From assembly GCA_017619835.1 (NCBI GenBank), contig JAFZRN010000006.1:1-64000 (forward strand): 64,000 nt of DNA, in the 5' to 3' direction. The notes beneath the pieces were generated by a model. The model worked only from the letters and a program-made list of their open reading frames with translations. It searched no databases and was not told the origin of the DNA. Below are positions 35,079 through 43,871 of this stretch, one piece after another (the stretch's first letter is position 1; the number at the start of each line of letters is the position of its first letter). Source of the DNA: Eubacterium sp. Lineage in GTDB: Bacteria > Bacillota > Clostridia > Lachnospirales > Lachnospiraceae. The position numbers and the translations under genes are program-made.

Positions 35079-36248
35079 ATGGAAGAATATTTACAGGAAA
35101 ATATAAATGAATATGATCCGCCTGAAGTTGAGACTATCGAGATGGATGACGATTTTGATGAGCCTCAGACGATAGAAGTGGAAGATGAGCCTGAGACAAC
35201 GCAGGATGATCAGGACGAAGAGGAAATAGCTCCTGAGGATCTGATCAAAGAAGATACTCAGGATAGTACGGATAGTCAGGCTGAGAATGATATTGATAAG
35301 GGGGCTCAGCCTGACTCGTCCGATGAGGAAAAGCCGCCATATATCAAGTGCGACAGCCTTGTTCGTATCTTCAAATCCGAAGGTATCGAGGTTATGGCTC
35401 TTCAGGGCCTTGATCTTGAGGTTCAGAAGGGCGAGCTGATGGCGATAATCGGAAAGTCCGGAAGTGGTAAGTCTACGCTTCTGAATCTTCTTGGATGTCT
35501 TGATAAACCGAGTGCCGGTTATGTGGCATATGATGGTGTTAATATAACCGAGTTTTCCGATAGAGAGCTTGCAGATTTCAGAAATAAGCATATAGGCTTT
35601 GTATGGCAGAAGAATGCCGATAATCTCCTTAACTATCTTACGGTGGTCCAGAATGTCGAGATGCCGCTTCTCTTTTCTAAGCTTTCCAAAAAGGAGAAGA
35701 GAGAAAGGTCGATGAGACTTCTGGAGGCTGTCGGTCTTTCGGATAAGGCCGACAGATTTCCCACCATGCTATCCGGTGGTGAGCAGCAGAGAGTTGCGAT
35801 CGCAACAGCGCTTATCAATGAGCCTGAACTTCTCCTGATGGATGAGCCTACCGGAGCCGTAGATAAGAAGACGTCGGTCATGCTGCAGGATCTCTTCAGA
35901 GAGATCAACAGGAAGATCGGAGTTACGATCATCATCGTTACGCATGATATAAGTCTTGCCGACAGAGTTGACCGTGTCGTTATGATCTCCGACGGAAAGA
36001 TCAGTTCGGAGCGTGTCCTTAAAGAGGAATACAGAAAGAAGATCGCCGCAGGTGAAGCAGCCTTCCAGGATATCGTGGACAAAGTTTCTTCCGAGCAGGA
36101 GTCTCACGAAGAGTTCTCGATCCTCGACAAGGCCGGACGTGTTCGTCTTTCAGCCGAGCTGAGAGAAGCAGTCGGAATCGATTCCAACCGTGTTAAGGTT
36201 GAGGTTGTGGACGGAAAGGTTGTTATCTCTTCCGTAGATAAAGATTAA
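35079..36248 (+). CDS. ABC exporter ATPase with acidic N-terminus and AbrB-like C-terminal tail
   Basis: 389 residues, about 150 more than a MacB-type ATPase. Residues 1-85 are highly acidic and low-complexity. The ATPase core follows: Walker A GKSGSGKST at about 125-133, FVWQKNADNLL (Q-loop), LSGGEQQRVAIATA, Walker B LLLMDEPTGAVD and IVTHD. Residues 346-386 (SILDKAGRVRLSAELREAV, then GIDSNRVKVEVVDGKVVISS) have the pattern of the AbrB/SpoVT/MazE swapped-hairpin domain. That domain usually binds DNA or dimerises, so here it may mediate dimerisation or feedback to transcription; this is inference. Last gene of the export operon, closed by the terminator at 36251. Confidence 0.88.
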   Translation: MEEYLQENINEYDPPEVETIEMDDDFDEPQTIEVEDEPETTQDDQDEEEIAPEDLIKEDTQDSTDSQAENDIDKGAQPDSSDEEKPPYIKCDSLVRIFKSEGIEVMALQGLDLEVQKGELMAIIGKSGSGKSTLLNLLGCLDKPSAGYVAYDGVNITEFSDRELADFRNKHIGFVWQKNADNLLNYLTVVQNVEMPLLFSKLSKKEKRERSMRLLEAVGLSDKADRFPTMLSGGEQQRVAIATALINEPELLLMDEPTGAVDKKTSVMLQDLFREINRKIGVTIIIVTHDISLADRVDRVVMISDGKISSERVLKEEYRKKIAAGEAAFQDIVDKVSSEQESHEEFSILDKAGRVRLSAELREAVGIDSNRVKVEVVDGKVVISSVDKD

Positions 36249-36250
36249 AA

Positions 36251-36274
36251 AAACGGAGCCGTGAGGCTCCGTTT
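36251..36274. terminator. Bidirectional intrinsic terminator of the export operon
   Basis: AAACGGAGCC (36251-36260) and GGCTCCGTTT (36265-36274) form a perfect 10-bp stem with a GTGA loop. It sits between the export operon and the convergent kinase gene and can serve both. Confidence 0.8.
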
Positions 36275-36307
36275 AATATTGGTATATTTTATTGTTTTAT
36301 AGCTATG

Positions 36308-37747
36308 TTATTGAAGTCTGAATCTTACCGTAAATGTATTGGTATCGATACCATCACTCGAGGCTGTGATATGGCCGTTATGTTCGGCTGTAACCGACTC
36401 TGCGATAGCAAGCCCGAGGCCGTAGCCCGGTGTTGATTCACGGGACTTATCGGCGCGATAGAAGCGTTCGAATATTTTCCGGCACTCATCTTCCGAAAGA
36501 GGGGTGCCTTTATTAGTTACAACGAGATTAATATGCTTCGAGCTCTTCTTCAGAGATACTGAGATCGTGCTTTTTTCGAAGCTGTATTTGATCGCGTTAT
36601 CAATAAGTATGTCGATGAGACGTCTAAGCTTTGAGGGGTCTCCTGTGATGTGTAGATCTTCTTCGATATCATTTTCCAGAGTGCGGTCAGCCTCGTAGCA
36701 GATCGGATCCCAGACAAGAATGATGTCCTCTGTAAGCTCGGAGAGATTAACATCCTCGCGGATGAGCTCTTTATTACTGAGGTCTCCGCGCGCTACCTCG
36801 AGCAGTTCGCTTACGAGCTCCTTCATGCGGTCTGACTCATTTTTGATATTATCAAGACGCTTCATGTTCTTTTCGGAGTTCTTATCCTTGGACTTGATTA
36901 CCATGTCGGTATTGGAAAGTACAACGGCAAGAGGGGTTTTAAGCTCGTGAGAAGCATCCGCAACGAATCTCTTCTGATCCTCCCAGGCCTTTTCGACGGG
37001 ATGAAGAACGCGCTTGGAAAGGAAGAGGCTGAGGATGAACATAACAATGATAACAGCAAGGCTTATCAGGATGGCGTTCTTGATAAGATCTGCGAGAGTG
37101 CTGTCATTTTCGGTCTGATCAACATATGCGATATAGGTATCGGAGCCTTCTCTATGAACGGCATACCGAAGGTGATAATCCGGAAGGTGATATGTCTTAA
37201 TGGCTGTTCTCGTGGGGCTGCCATTTGCAAAATCGGTTGAAGGATCGGCTGAAAGATCTGTTGAAGGCTCATAGGACTCCTTCGTTTCATAAGGCGTTTC
37301 CTTTACGACTTCATCTATGTAAGAGTCGCCCATATAGAACATTTCGTTCCTGACGGAAGTGACATTGCCGGCTTCGTCCACCTTTACAACGAGAACTGCG
37401 GTACGGGTGGTGCGGTCACCGAAGTTATCCATCATACGTCCGCCCTGTGGGAAGACATCGGGGATGGCGGGAGCAGATTCATCTGAAGAATCCGTGGAAT
37501 CCGGTCTCTCCGGAAGGTTATCATCGTTCTCGGGCATGAACCAGGGGAAGAAATCGGAATCGGATTCCTTCCAGTTATTACGCGCCAGCCGGTCCATTGC
37601 GATCTTCAGCGCATTATCCGAAATGGTTCTGGTGGTCCGCCAGGAGGAGATGCACTGAACAGCAAAAATAGTCACCAAAAAAATGGTGACTATCGACATC
37701 ATGGTTATTATGAATTGTCTTCTGAGTTTGACGAGGGAGTTATTCAT
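36308..37747 (-). CDS. Sensor histidine kinase of the LemA-linked operon
   Basis: 479 residues. TM1 at about 11-33; the extracytoplasmic part (about 35-218) includes an acidic, Asp/Ser/Pro-rich linker; TM2 at about 220-242. The cytoplasmic kinase shows VADASHELKTPLAVV with His267, then the N box DNAIKYSFEKS, an FERFYRADKSRES segment and GYGLGLAIAESV. No clear HAMP domain. Start ATG overlaps the stop of the regulator gene by four bases (37744-37747), so this is the third gene of LemA-RR-HK. It faces the export operon, and the acidic extracellular linker could respond to cationic compounds, which is speculative. Confidence 0.92.
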   Translation of the reverse strand: MNNSLVKLRRQFIITMMSIVTIFLVTIFAVQCISSWRTTRTISDNALKIAMDRLARNNWKESDSDFFPWFMPENDDNLPERPDSTDSSDESAPAIPDVFPQGGRMMDNFGDRTTRTAVLVVKVDEAGNVTSVRNEMFYMGDSYIDEVVKETPYETKESYEPSTDLSADPSTDFANGSPTRTAIKTYHLPDYHLRYAVHREGSDTYIAYVDQTENDSTLADLIKNAILISLAVIIVMFILSLFLSKRVLHPVEKAWEDQKRFVADASHELKTPLAVVLSNTDMVIKSKDKNSEKNMKRLDNIKNESDRMKELVSELLEVARGDLSNKELIREDVNLSELTEDIILVWDPICYEADRTLENDIEEDLHITGDPSKLRRLIDILIDNAIKYSFEKSTISVSLKKSSKHINLVVTNKGTPLSEDECRKIFERFYRADKSRESTPGYGLGLAIAESVTAEHNGHITASSDGIDTNTFTVRFRLQ

Positions 37748-38412
37748 TTCGTTAAATGATACCCTTTCATTCTTACTACGGCGATGGATACTTCCGATTT
37801 AAGGCTAGCGAGCTTGCGGCGGAGAAATGACACGTAGGCTTCTACGTTATTGTCGCCGGCATCCGAATCGTAGCCCCATATCTTATTGATGATGGTCTCC
37901 TTCGAAAGGATATTTTTGCCGTTGATCATCAGATAGCGCATAAGCTCGAATTCCTTGGTGTTGAGGCGTATTGACTTAGTGCCTTTCTTTAACTCGAGAG
38001 TTGAAGTGGAGAGAACCAGGTCTCCGTACTCAAGGTCTTCAGGAATTATATCGGCTTTGCGGCGCATGATGGCGTGCAGTGCTGCCACCAACTCTTCATT
38101 TTGAAATGGTTTGGTAAGATAATAGTCTGCTCCGAGATTAAGTCCCGTAACTCTGTCATCCAGTTCCGTACGGGCGGTAAGCATTAAAACGGGTGTCGGG
38201 ACATCCTCCTCGCGGAGCTTCTTAAGTATCTCGAATCCGTCCATCCCGGGAAGCATTACATCGAGGACGATCGCATCATAGATTCCGGATATGGCATCAT
38301 AATAGCCGTCCTCTCCGTTATTCTGAATATCGACTATATCGCCGGCCTCTTCGATAACATCCGCGATGGTCTCGGCAAGTCTCTTTTCGTCTTCGACTAC
38401 AAGTACTCTCAT
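37744..38412 (-). CDS. OmpR/PhoB-family response regulator of the LemA-linked operon
   Basis: 222 residues. Receiver with EDE at 7-9, phospho-acceptor Asp51 (IVLDVMLPGMDGFE), LMLTART and YYLTKPF; C-terminal winged helix with LNTKEFELMRYLMING, SKETIINKIWGYDSDAGDNNVEAYVSFLRRKL. It should be the partner of the kinase encoded immediately downstream. It starts 14 bases after the LemA gene. Targets are not evident; candidates are the divergent promoters at 39011-39062 and the neighbouring export operon. Confidence 0.92.
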   Translation of the reverse strand: MRVLVVEDEKRLAETIADVIEEAGDIVDIQNNGEDGYYDAISGIYDAIVLDVMLPGMDGFEILKKLREEDVPTPVLMLTARTELDDRVTGLNLGADYYLTKPFQNEELVAALHAIMRRKADIIPEDLEYGDLVLSTSTLELKKGTKSIRLNTKEFELMRYLMINGKNILSKETIINKIWGYDSDAGDNNVEAYVSFLRRKLASLKSEVSIAVVRMKGYHLTK

Positions 38413-38426
38413 CCAAATACCTCGGT

Positions 38427-38978
38427 CTATATGTCCTCATCATCGATATCGGCAAAAACGTATCCGAAGATGGGCCTGTCTGTCTTTTTGTAAAAGGTTG
38501 CGATAACATTTGCGGGAAAACCGGAAATGTAATTGTTATAAGTATAAGTACTCTTATTATATGCAAGACTCTGAGTGAACAGCTGCTGTCTTGCGGTATT
38601 GAACTTCTCGATATTAGTCTTGAAATCTTCGTCTTCGTTAAGCTCGGGGTGTTCCTTTATGATCTTGCGGAGAGCTTTATCGGCTCTGTCCAGCTGTTCG
38701 GAACGTGCAGCCTGTATAGTCGCTGAACTTCCCAGACCGAAGGAATTCGTATCAGGTGCATCTATCTCATGTTCAATCCCCTTCTTTTCAAGAATCTCAA
38801 CGAGCTTGGACAATCTGAAAGAGCGATCCCAGATGCTCGAGTCGATCTCTGCACCCTTATCCCTCGTTAAGATCTCCAGCTGATTAACCTTGCTGGTCGT
38901 ATAAATAAAGAATATACCGAATATAATTATCAGTCCTATTACTATCGGTCCTGCAATACTCACTTTGTCTTCCTCCAC
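38427..38978 (-). CDS. LemA family membrane protein
   Basis: 183 residues. One N-terminal transmembrane segment (about 9-26) is followed by a helical domain with the LemA pattern: NQLEILTRDKGAEIDSSIWDRSFRLSKLVEILEKKG, a middle helix, and IEKFNTARQQLFTQSLAYNKSTYTYNNYISGFPANVIA near the end. LemA proteins are small inner-membrane helical-bundle proteins of uncertain role, often next to stress or two-component genes. A GGAGG lies before the ATG. First gene of the operon with the OmpR regulator and kinase, so it may belong to the sensing apparatus. Confidence 0.9.
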   Translation of the reverse strand: MEEDKVSIAGPIVIGLIIIFGIFFIYTTSKVNQLEILTRDKGAEIDSSIWDRSFRLSKLVEILEKKGIEHEIDAPDTNSFGLGSSATIQAARSEQLDRADKALRKIIKEHPELNEDEDFKTNIEKFNTARQQLFTQSLAYNKSTYTYNNYISGFPANVIATFYKKTDRPIFGYVFADIDDEDI

Positions 38979-39010
38979 TAATTTATTGTAACCAAGAGTG
39001 ATGCATCCCT

Positions 39011-39062
39011 ATTTTACCACAGAACAAAATGATTTTAAATATGTAAAATTCTATGGTATAAT
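39011..39062. promoter_or_regulatory. Divergent promoters sharing one palindromic -35 box
   Basis: TTTAAA (39034-39039) is its own reverse complement. On the plus strand it lies 17 bases before TATAAT (39057-39062); on the minus strand 17 bases before TAAAAT (39016-39011). Both -10 boxes carry the extended TGG prefix. The plus promoter serves the M23 hydrolase gene and the minus one the LemA operon. Confidence 0.55.
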
Positions 39063-39079
39063 AAGCGGATAGTGAGGAA

Positions 39080-40342
39080 ATGAAAATGGCACATTTTAAG
39101 ATTAAAAAACTAATAAGCGCGGTCATGATTTTTGTCATGATATTTTCATCGATTCCGGCCGGTAATCCCGTCAGTGTGGTAACTGCCGACGAACTCTCCG
39201 ATGCACAGGACAAGAAGTCGGAAGCTGAGTCCAAGAGGCATGAGGCAGAGAGGAAGCTGGAGAGGCTCAAGTATGCCAAGGAGGATGCTCTCGAAATGAT
39301 CGAGGAGCTTGACTCCGAGATAGCCGACTACGAGTCCAAGATCAAGAAACTCGGTGATGAGGCAAATGTTCTCCGCGCAGCTGCGGCAGTCGTGGAAAAT
39401 AATCTGGATGAGGCATACGTTCTCGAGACCAAACAGTACGAGGGAATGAAGGAGCGAATCCGCTTTGCCTATGAAAACGGGGATGCCGAATATATCGAAG
39501 CACTGCTTTCGGTAAAGGATTATTCCTCAGTTACAAATCAGGCTGAATATGTCGAGAAGGTTTCTCTCTATGATCAGAAGCAGCTTAAGGAGCTTCTTGT
39601 TATCGAAGAAAGCATAAGTGAATATAAAGATGTGATCGCAAATAACATGACCGAGATCGAAAAGCTTCGTTCCGAAGCTATGGAAGAGCAGCAGGCTCTC
39701 GAGGTCATGCAGGACGGAAAACGTGCCGCAATCAAGGAATATAATCTCGCTATATCCGATACGGAATATGATATAGCCGAGCTTGAGAAGATAGAAGCAG
39801 AGCAGGATGCTCAGATCGCAGCGATCGAGGCTGCGGCCGCAGCGGCAAGAGCGGCGGCAGAGGCGGCTGCGGAAGCAGCAAGAAAGCAGCAGCAGGAGCA
39901 GGCTTCTTCGACAGATGCATCCTCGACAAATACTAACATGAATTCATATACGGGCGGCGCATTTACTTGGCCATGTCCGTCATCATATACGATCACTTCG
40001 GGCTACGGAGCAAGAAATGCACCCACCGAAGGCGCATCCACCTTCCATAAAGGAATCGATATAGGATGTGCATCGGGTGCCAGCATAGTGGCAGCTGCAG
40101 ACGGAGTCGTATCCTTCACGGGCTACTTTGGCGGCGGCGGAAATACGGTAATCATAGATCATGGAAATGGTCTGTCTACGTTATACATGCATCTGTCTGC
40201 ATTTGCGGTCGGCCAGGGAGCTAATGTAAAGGCCGGAAACGTGATCGGATATGCAGGAAGTACGGGAATATCGACCGGACCGCATCTTCACTTCGCGGTT
40301 CGTGTGAATGGATCTTACGTCGATCCCGCCGGATATCTATAA
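39080..40342 (+). CDS. Secreted murein hydrolase activator/M23 endopeptidase with coiled coil (EnvC/CwlO-like)
   Basis: 420 residues. Signal peptide (about 1-37), then a long coiled coil (about 38-245) with an Ala/Glu-rich end (AIEAAAAAARAAAEAAAEAA), a short polar linker, and a C-terminal M23 (LytM) domain from about 290. The zinc motif is complete: HKGIDIGC (His and Asp), then STLYMHL and GPHLHFAVRVNG, so it may be an active endopeptidase that cuts peptidoglycan crosslinks, unlike EnvC activators that lack these residues. Such proteins with a coiled coil are controlled by FtsEX-type ABC systems at division or elongation sites. No ftsEX genes adjoin it; the FtsX-type exporter is close by but on its own operon. 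Confidence 0.88.
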   Translation: MKMAHFKIKKLISAVMIFVMIFSSIPAGNPVSVVTADELSDAQDKKSEAESKRHEAERKLERLKYAKEDALEMIEELDSEIADYESKIKKLGDEANVLRAAAAVVENNLDEAYVLETKQYEGMKERIRFAYENGDAEYIEALLSVKDYSSVTNQAEYVEKVSLYDQKQLKELLVIEESISEYKDVIANNMTEIEKLRSEAMEEQQALEVMQDGKRAAIKEYNLAISDTEYDIAELEKIEAEQDAQIAAIEAAAAAARAAAEAAAEAARKQQQEQASSTDASSTNTNMNSYTGGAFTWPCPSSYTITSGYGARNAPTEGASTFHKGIDIGCASGASIVAAADGVVSFTGYFGGGGNTVIIDHGNGLSTLYMHLSAFAVGQGANVKAGNVIGYAGSTGISTGPHLHFAVRVNGSYVDPAGYL

Positions 40343-40367
40343 TGAAACCCGGGGACGGGGGTTGCAA
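40342..40367. repeat. Half copy of the GGGGACGGGGG element
   Basis: ATGAAACCCGGGGACGGGGG then TTGCAA, starting on the last base of the TAA stop. Only the left arm and centre remain, so no hairpin forms. Confidence 0.6.
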
Positions 40368-40386
40368 TAATTGAGGGGTATATAGC

Positions 40387-42435
40387 ATGAGCGAATTGTA
40401 TGAAAACAGAGAGCTGTCATGGCTTCGATTTAACGAAAGAGTTTTGGAGGAGGCTGAGGATAAACGTAATCCTCTCTGCGAGAGGCTTACCTTCATGTCC
40501 ATTTACCAGACAAACCTGGACGAGTTCTTCATGGTAAGAGTAGGCTCTATCCATGACCAGATGCTCCTTGAGGATAATCCGAAGGAGAACAAGACCAACA
40601 TGACTGCGTCCGAACAGCTTGAGGCCATCAGGGAAAGAGTAATGGAGCTCGCCGCAAGAAAGGATGAGTCTTATCATAAGCTGATGAAGGAAGTAAAGAA
40701 GAAGGGAATAAGCCTGGTAAGCTTCGCCGAGATAGACGAGCAGGAGAGTGCATTTCTCCATGGCTTCTTCGAGCGTGAGATACTTCCGCTGCTTTCTCCT
40801 TTTACGATCAGCAAGAAAAGGCCAATCCCATTTATCAAGACCAAAGAGATCTGTGCAATGGCTCTTCTTGAGACCAAGGGCGGAAAGAACCGTTACGGAA
40901 TCGTTCCATGTAACACGGGAATGTTTGCACGTCTTATCCCGATCCCGGGAGACAAGGGGCGCTTCATACTTGCCGAAGAGCTTATCCTTCATTTCCTTCC
41001 GCAGGTTTTCACGGGCTACAATATCGCCTGCAAATCCCTTGTAAGGGTTACTAGAAATGCCGACATAGACGCAGACAAGGTCTATGATGAGGAACTGAAT
41101 TACAGAGATCACATGGCCGAGGTCATCAAGCTTCGCCGTAAGCTCGAGCCCGTAAGACTTGAGTACACAAGAGATATAGATAAGAAAGTCATCAAGAGCA
41201 TTGCCGAATTCTTCAATATCGATAAGGACATGATATTCCATACGACAGCACCGCTTGATATGTCATTTGTCTTTGATATTCAGGACTACTTAAGACATGA
41301 CAAGGAGCTCTTCTTTGATAAGAGGATTCCGCAGAGATCACCGGAACTCGATGAGTCAAAGCCGATGCTTCCGCAGATCCTTGAGAAGGACCGTTTCCTT
41401 TCATATCCGTATGAGACGATCAGGCCTTTCCTCAGTATGCTGCATGAAGCAGCTAACGATCCCGACGTCATTTCCATTAAAATGACTCTCTACCGCTTAG
41501 CCAAACACAGTAAGGTGGTCGAGGCCCTGGTGGAGGCTGCCGAGAACGGAAAAGAGGTCGACGTTCTGGTTGAGCTGAAGGCTCGTTTTGATGAGGAAAA
41601 TAACATCGGCTGGTCGCGTATGCTGGAGGATGCCGGCTGCCACGTTATCTATGGACTGGACGGACTCAAGGTTCATTCCAAGCTCTGCCTTATCACACTC
41701 AGACAGGGTAAGGATGTGAAATATATCACCCAGATCGGAACCGGAAATTATAACGAGAAGACCGCAAGGCTTTATACGGACCTCTGCCTCATGACGGCGG
41801 ACGAGAGGATCGGTGCCGAGGCTGCGAGAGTGTTCCATACGCTTTCGATGGGTGAGGTGATGAAGAGGACCGAGCACCTGCTGGTTGCTCCGAAATGTCT
41901 TCAGAACAAGGTCATTGATAAGATTGACAGGGAGATTCAGATTGCTAAGGACGGCGGCGAGGGTTATATCGGCGTTAAGATCAATTCCCTGACTGATAAG
42001 AAGATAATCGATAAGCTGATCGAGGCTTCAACTGCCGGCGTTAAGATCGAGATGGTCATCAGAGGAATCTGCTGTCTTCATCCGGGTGTTAAGGGTAAGA
42101 CCGACAACATCAAGATCATAAGCATCGTCGGACGTTTCCTCGAGCATTCGCGTATATACATTTTCGGTAAGGGCGAGAGGGAAGAGATGTTCATCGCCTC
42201 CGCGGACTTTATGACGAGAAATACCGTCCGCCGTGTTGAGGTTGCAACTCCTATCTACAGCCCGGAGATAAGAGACAGAGTGAGACAGATGTTCCGTCTC
42301 CAGATGTCTGATAATGTTAAGGCAAGAATCCTTAAGAGTGACGGATCCTATAAATATGTAACACACAGAAGACCGCTTGTTAATTCGCAGGAAATCTTCT
42401 ACGAGGAAGCCTATAAAGCGGCGGAGACAAAGTAA
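40387..42435 (+). CDS. ppk1: Polyphosphate kinase 1
   Basis: 682 residues. It reversibly polymerises the gamma-phosphate of ATP into polyphosphate and is usually membrane-associated. Domain order: N-terminal (NRELSWLRFNERVLEEA), head, and two PLD-like C-terminal domains. Key motifs are SIKMTLYRLAKHS, ELKARFDEENNI, the phospho-histidine segment GLKVHSKLCLI, TRQ-equivalent IGTGNYNEKTARLYTDL, a second His near KRTEHLL, and TRNTVRRVEVATPI. GAGGGG is upstream of ATG 40387. The orphan sensor kinase follows after 19 bases, likely in the same operon; this links polyphosphate to a sensory input, perhaps phosphate or stress. Confidence 0.95.
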   Translation: MSELYENRELSWLRFNERVLEEAEDKRNPLCERLTFMSIYQTNLDEFFMVRVGSIHDQMLLEDNPKENKTNMTASEQLEAIRERVMELAARKDESYHKLMKEVKKKGISLVSFAEIDEQESAFLHGFFEREILPLLSPFTISKKRPIPFIKTKEICAMALLETKGGKNRYGIVPCNTGMFARLIPIPGDKGRFILAEELILHFLPQVFTGYNIACKSLVRVTRNADIDADKVYDEELNYRDHMAEVIKLRRKLEPVRLEYTRDIDKKVIKSIAEFFNIDKDMIFHTTAPLDMSFVFDIQDYLRHDKELFFDKRIPQRSPELDESKPMLPQILEKDRFLSYPYETIRPFLSMLHEAANDPDVISIKMTLYRLAKHSKVVEALVEAAENGKEVDVLVELKARFDEENNIGWSRMLEDAGCHVIYGLDGLKVHSKLCLITLRQGKDVKYITQIGTGNYNEKTARLYTDLCLMTADERIGAEAARVFHTLSMGEVMKRTEHLLVAPKCLQNKVIDKIDREIQIAKDGGEGYIGVKINSLTDKKIIDKLIEASTAGVKIEMVIRGICCLHPGVKGKTDNIKIISIVGRFLEHSRIYIFGKGEREEMFIASADFMTRNTVRRVEVATPIYSPEIRDRVRQMFRLQMSDNVKARILKSDGSYKYVTHRRPLVNSQEIFYEEAYKAAETK

Positions 42436-42454
42436 TTATTCGAAAGCCTGACGT

Positions 42455-43855
42455 ATGAGAAGACATTTGAGTATAAAAACTTATATATTGATCACGGTGA
42501 TAACGCTCGTGTGTCTGTCCCAGATCGCGGTGTTCTTCATCTCGTTTTTCTTTGTTAGAAGCCGGGTGACGGACAGGGTGATATCCGGTATCGTACAGGA
42601 TTCGGAGGGTATAGCCCAGGATGTTAAGAACTATGGCGTGATCGAGCTCTATGCCGAGGGACGGCTCTTTTATGAGGTTGAGGAAACGGCGAAGAAGAAT
42701 CAGGGACGTATTATGATCGTTGCCCGCAATTACCGGGTGATACAGGATACGGAAAAGACTCATATGAGCACGCTGATCATCAATAAGAATATAATGGATG
42801 TCATGTCGGGCAAGCAGGAAAGCTACAGGCTTGAGGGCGACGGCGAGGTTGAGATCATTGTCCCCATCGTTTCCGAAGAAGGAATCATCGGCGTGGTTGT
42901 TTCGAGTGCGTCGCTTTATGATGCGCAGTTCGGACTAGTCAGACAGTTTCTCATAATCGGCGCAGTAACGCTCATCATCATCTTTATAGACATCCTGCTG
43001 ATAATCAGGATCGCGCGAGGCACCGTGAAGGATCTTGATAACATCAACGAGCAGATGATCCATACAGTTCAGGGTAATCTTCAGGAGCGTATCAAGGACC
43101 AGCGTTTCCTCGAGACCCAGCAGTTTGCCGAGAATTTCAATGAGGTTCTCTCGAAGCTTGCGACCATCGACCAGACCAGGTCCGAGTTCGTGTCAAATGT
43201 CTCGCACGAGCTTAAGACCCCGATCACTTCCATGAAGGTCCTCGCTGAGTCCATTGTTGGAAATGAGGGCGCGGACGTTGAGGATTACAAGGAATTCATG
43301 TCCGATATCGTGGACGAGATCGACAGAGAGACGAAGATCATCAACGATCTTCTGTCACTCGTTAAGACTGATTCGCAGAATAATCAGATGAACTTCGAGC
43401 AGGCCGATATCAATGAAATGATGGAGACCATTGTCAAGACGGTTTCGCCGCTGGCTAAACAGCGAAATATCGAGATCAGCTACGAAGGCTACCGTGAGGT
43501 GCAGGCGGAGGTCGATACAGTGAAGCTTTCCCTAGCCATTTCCAATCTCGTGGAAAATGCCGTCAAATATAACATTGACAGCGGCTGGATCAGGTGCAGC
43601 CTGAATGCCGACAACCGTTTCTTCTATATAAAGGTTGCGGACTCCGGAGTCGGGATTCCGGACGATGCCAAGGATAAGGTGTTCGATAAGTTCTATCGCG
43701 TGGATAAAGCGAGAAGCAGGGATACCGGTGGAACCGGACTTGGCCTTGCGATTACGAGAAACATAATCAATGCCCATCGTGGTACGATCAAGCTGTATAG
43801 TGAGTCCGGGAAAGGGACGACATTTACCGTGAGGATTCCGTTAAAACAGGGATAG
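42455..43855 (+). CDS. Orphan sensor histidine kinase cotranscribed with ppk1
   Basis: 466 residues. TM1 at about 9-33, an extracytoplasmic sensor with a PAS/Cache-like feel (GRIMIVARNYRVIQDTE, EVEIIVPIVSEEGIIGVVVSS; about 35-160), TM2 at about 163-185, HAMP (about 186-240), HisKA motif FVSNVSHELKTPITSM with His251, and a HATPase with ENAVKYNIDSGWI, VADSGVGIPDDAK and GGTGLGLAITRNI. The overall plan resembles PhoR/WalK-type kinases. No response-regulator gene adjoins it; the partner must be encoded elsewhere. It lies 19 bases after ppk1, and a structured repeat starts 16 bases after its stop. Confidence 0.92.
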   Translation: MRRHLSIKTYILITVITLVCLSQIAVFFISFFFVRSRVTDRVISGIVQDSEGIAQDVKNYGVIELYAEGRLFYEVEETAKKNQGRIMIVARNYRVIQDTEKTHMSTLIINKNIMDVMSGKQESYRLEGDGEVEIIVPIVSEEGIIGVVVSSASLYDAQFGLVRQFLIIGAVTLIIIFIDILLIIRIARGTVKDLDNINEQMIHTVQGNLQERIKDQRFLETQQFAENFNEVLSKLATIDQTRSEFVSNVSHELKTPITSMKVLAESIVGNEGADVEDYKEFMSDIVDEIDRETKIINDLLSLVKTDSQNNQMNFEQADINEMMETIVKTVSPLAKQRNIEISYEGYREVQAEVDTVKLSLAISNLVENAVKYNIDSGWIRCSLNADNRFFYIKVADSGVGIPDDAKDKVFDKFYRVDKARSRDTGGTGLGLAITRNIINAHRGTIKLYSESGKGTTFTVRIPLKQG

Positions 43856-43871
43856 AAGAGCGCAGCTGTGC

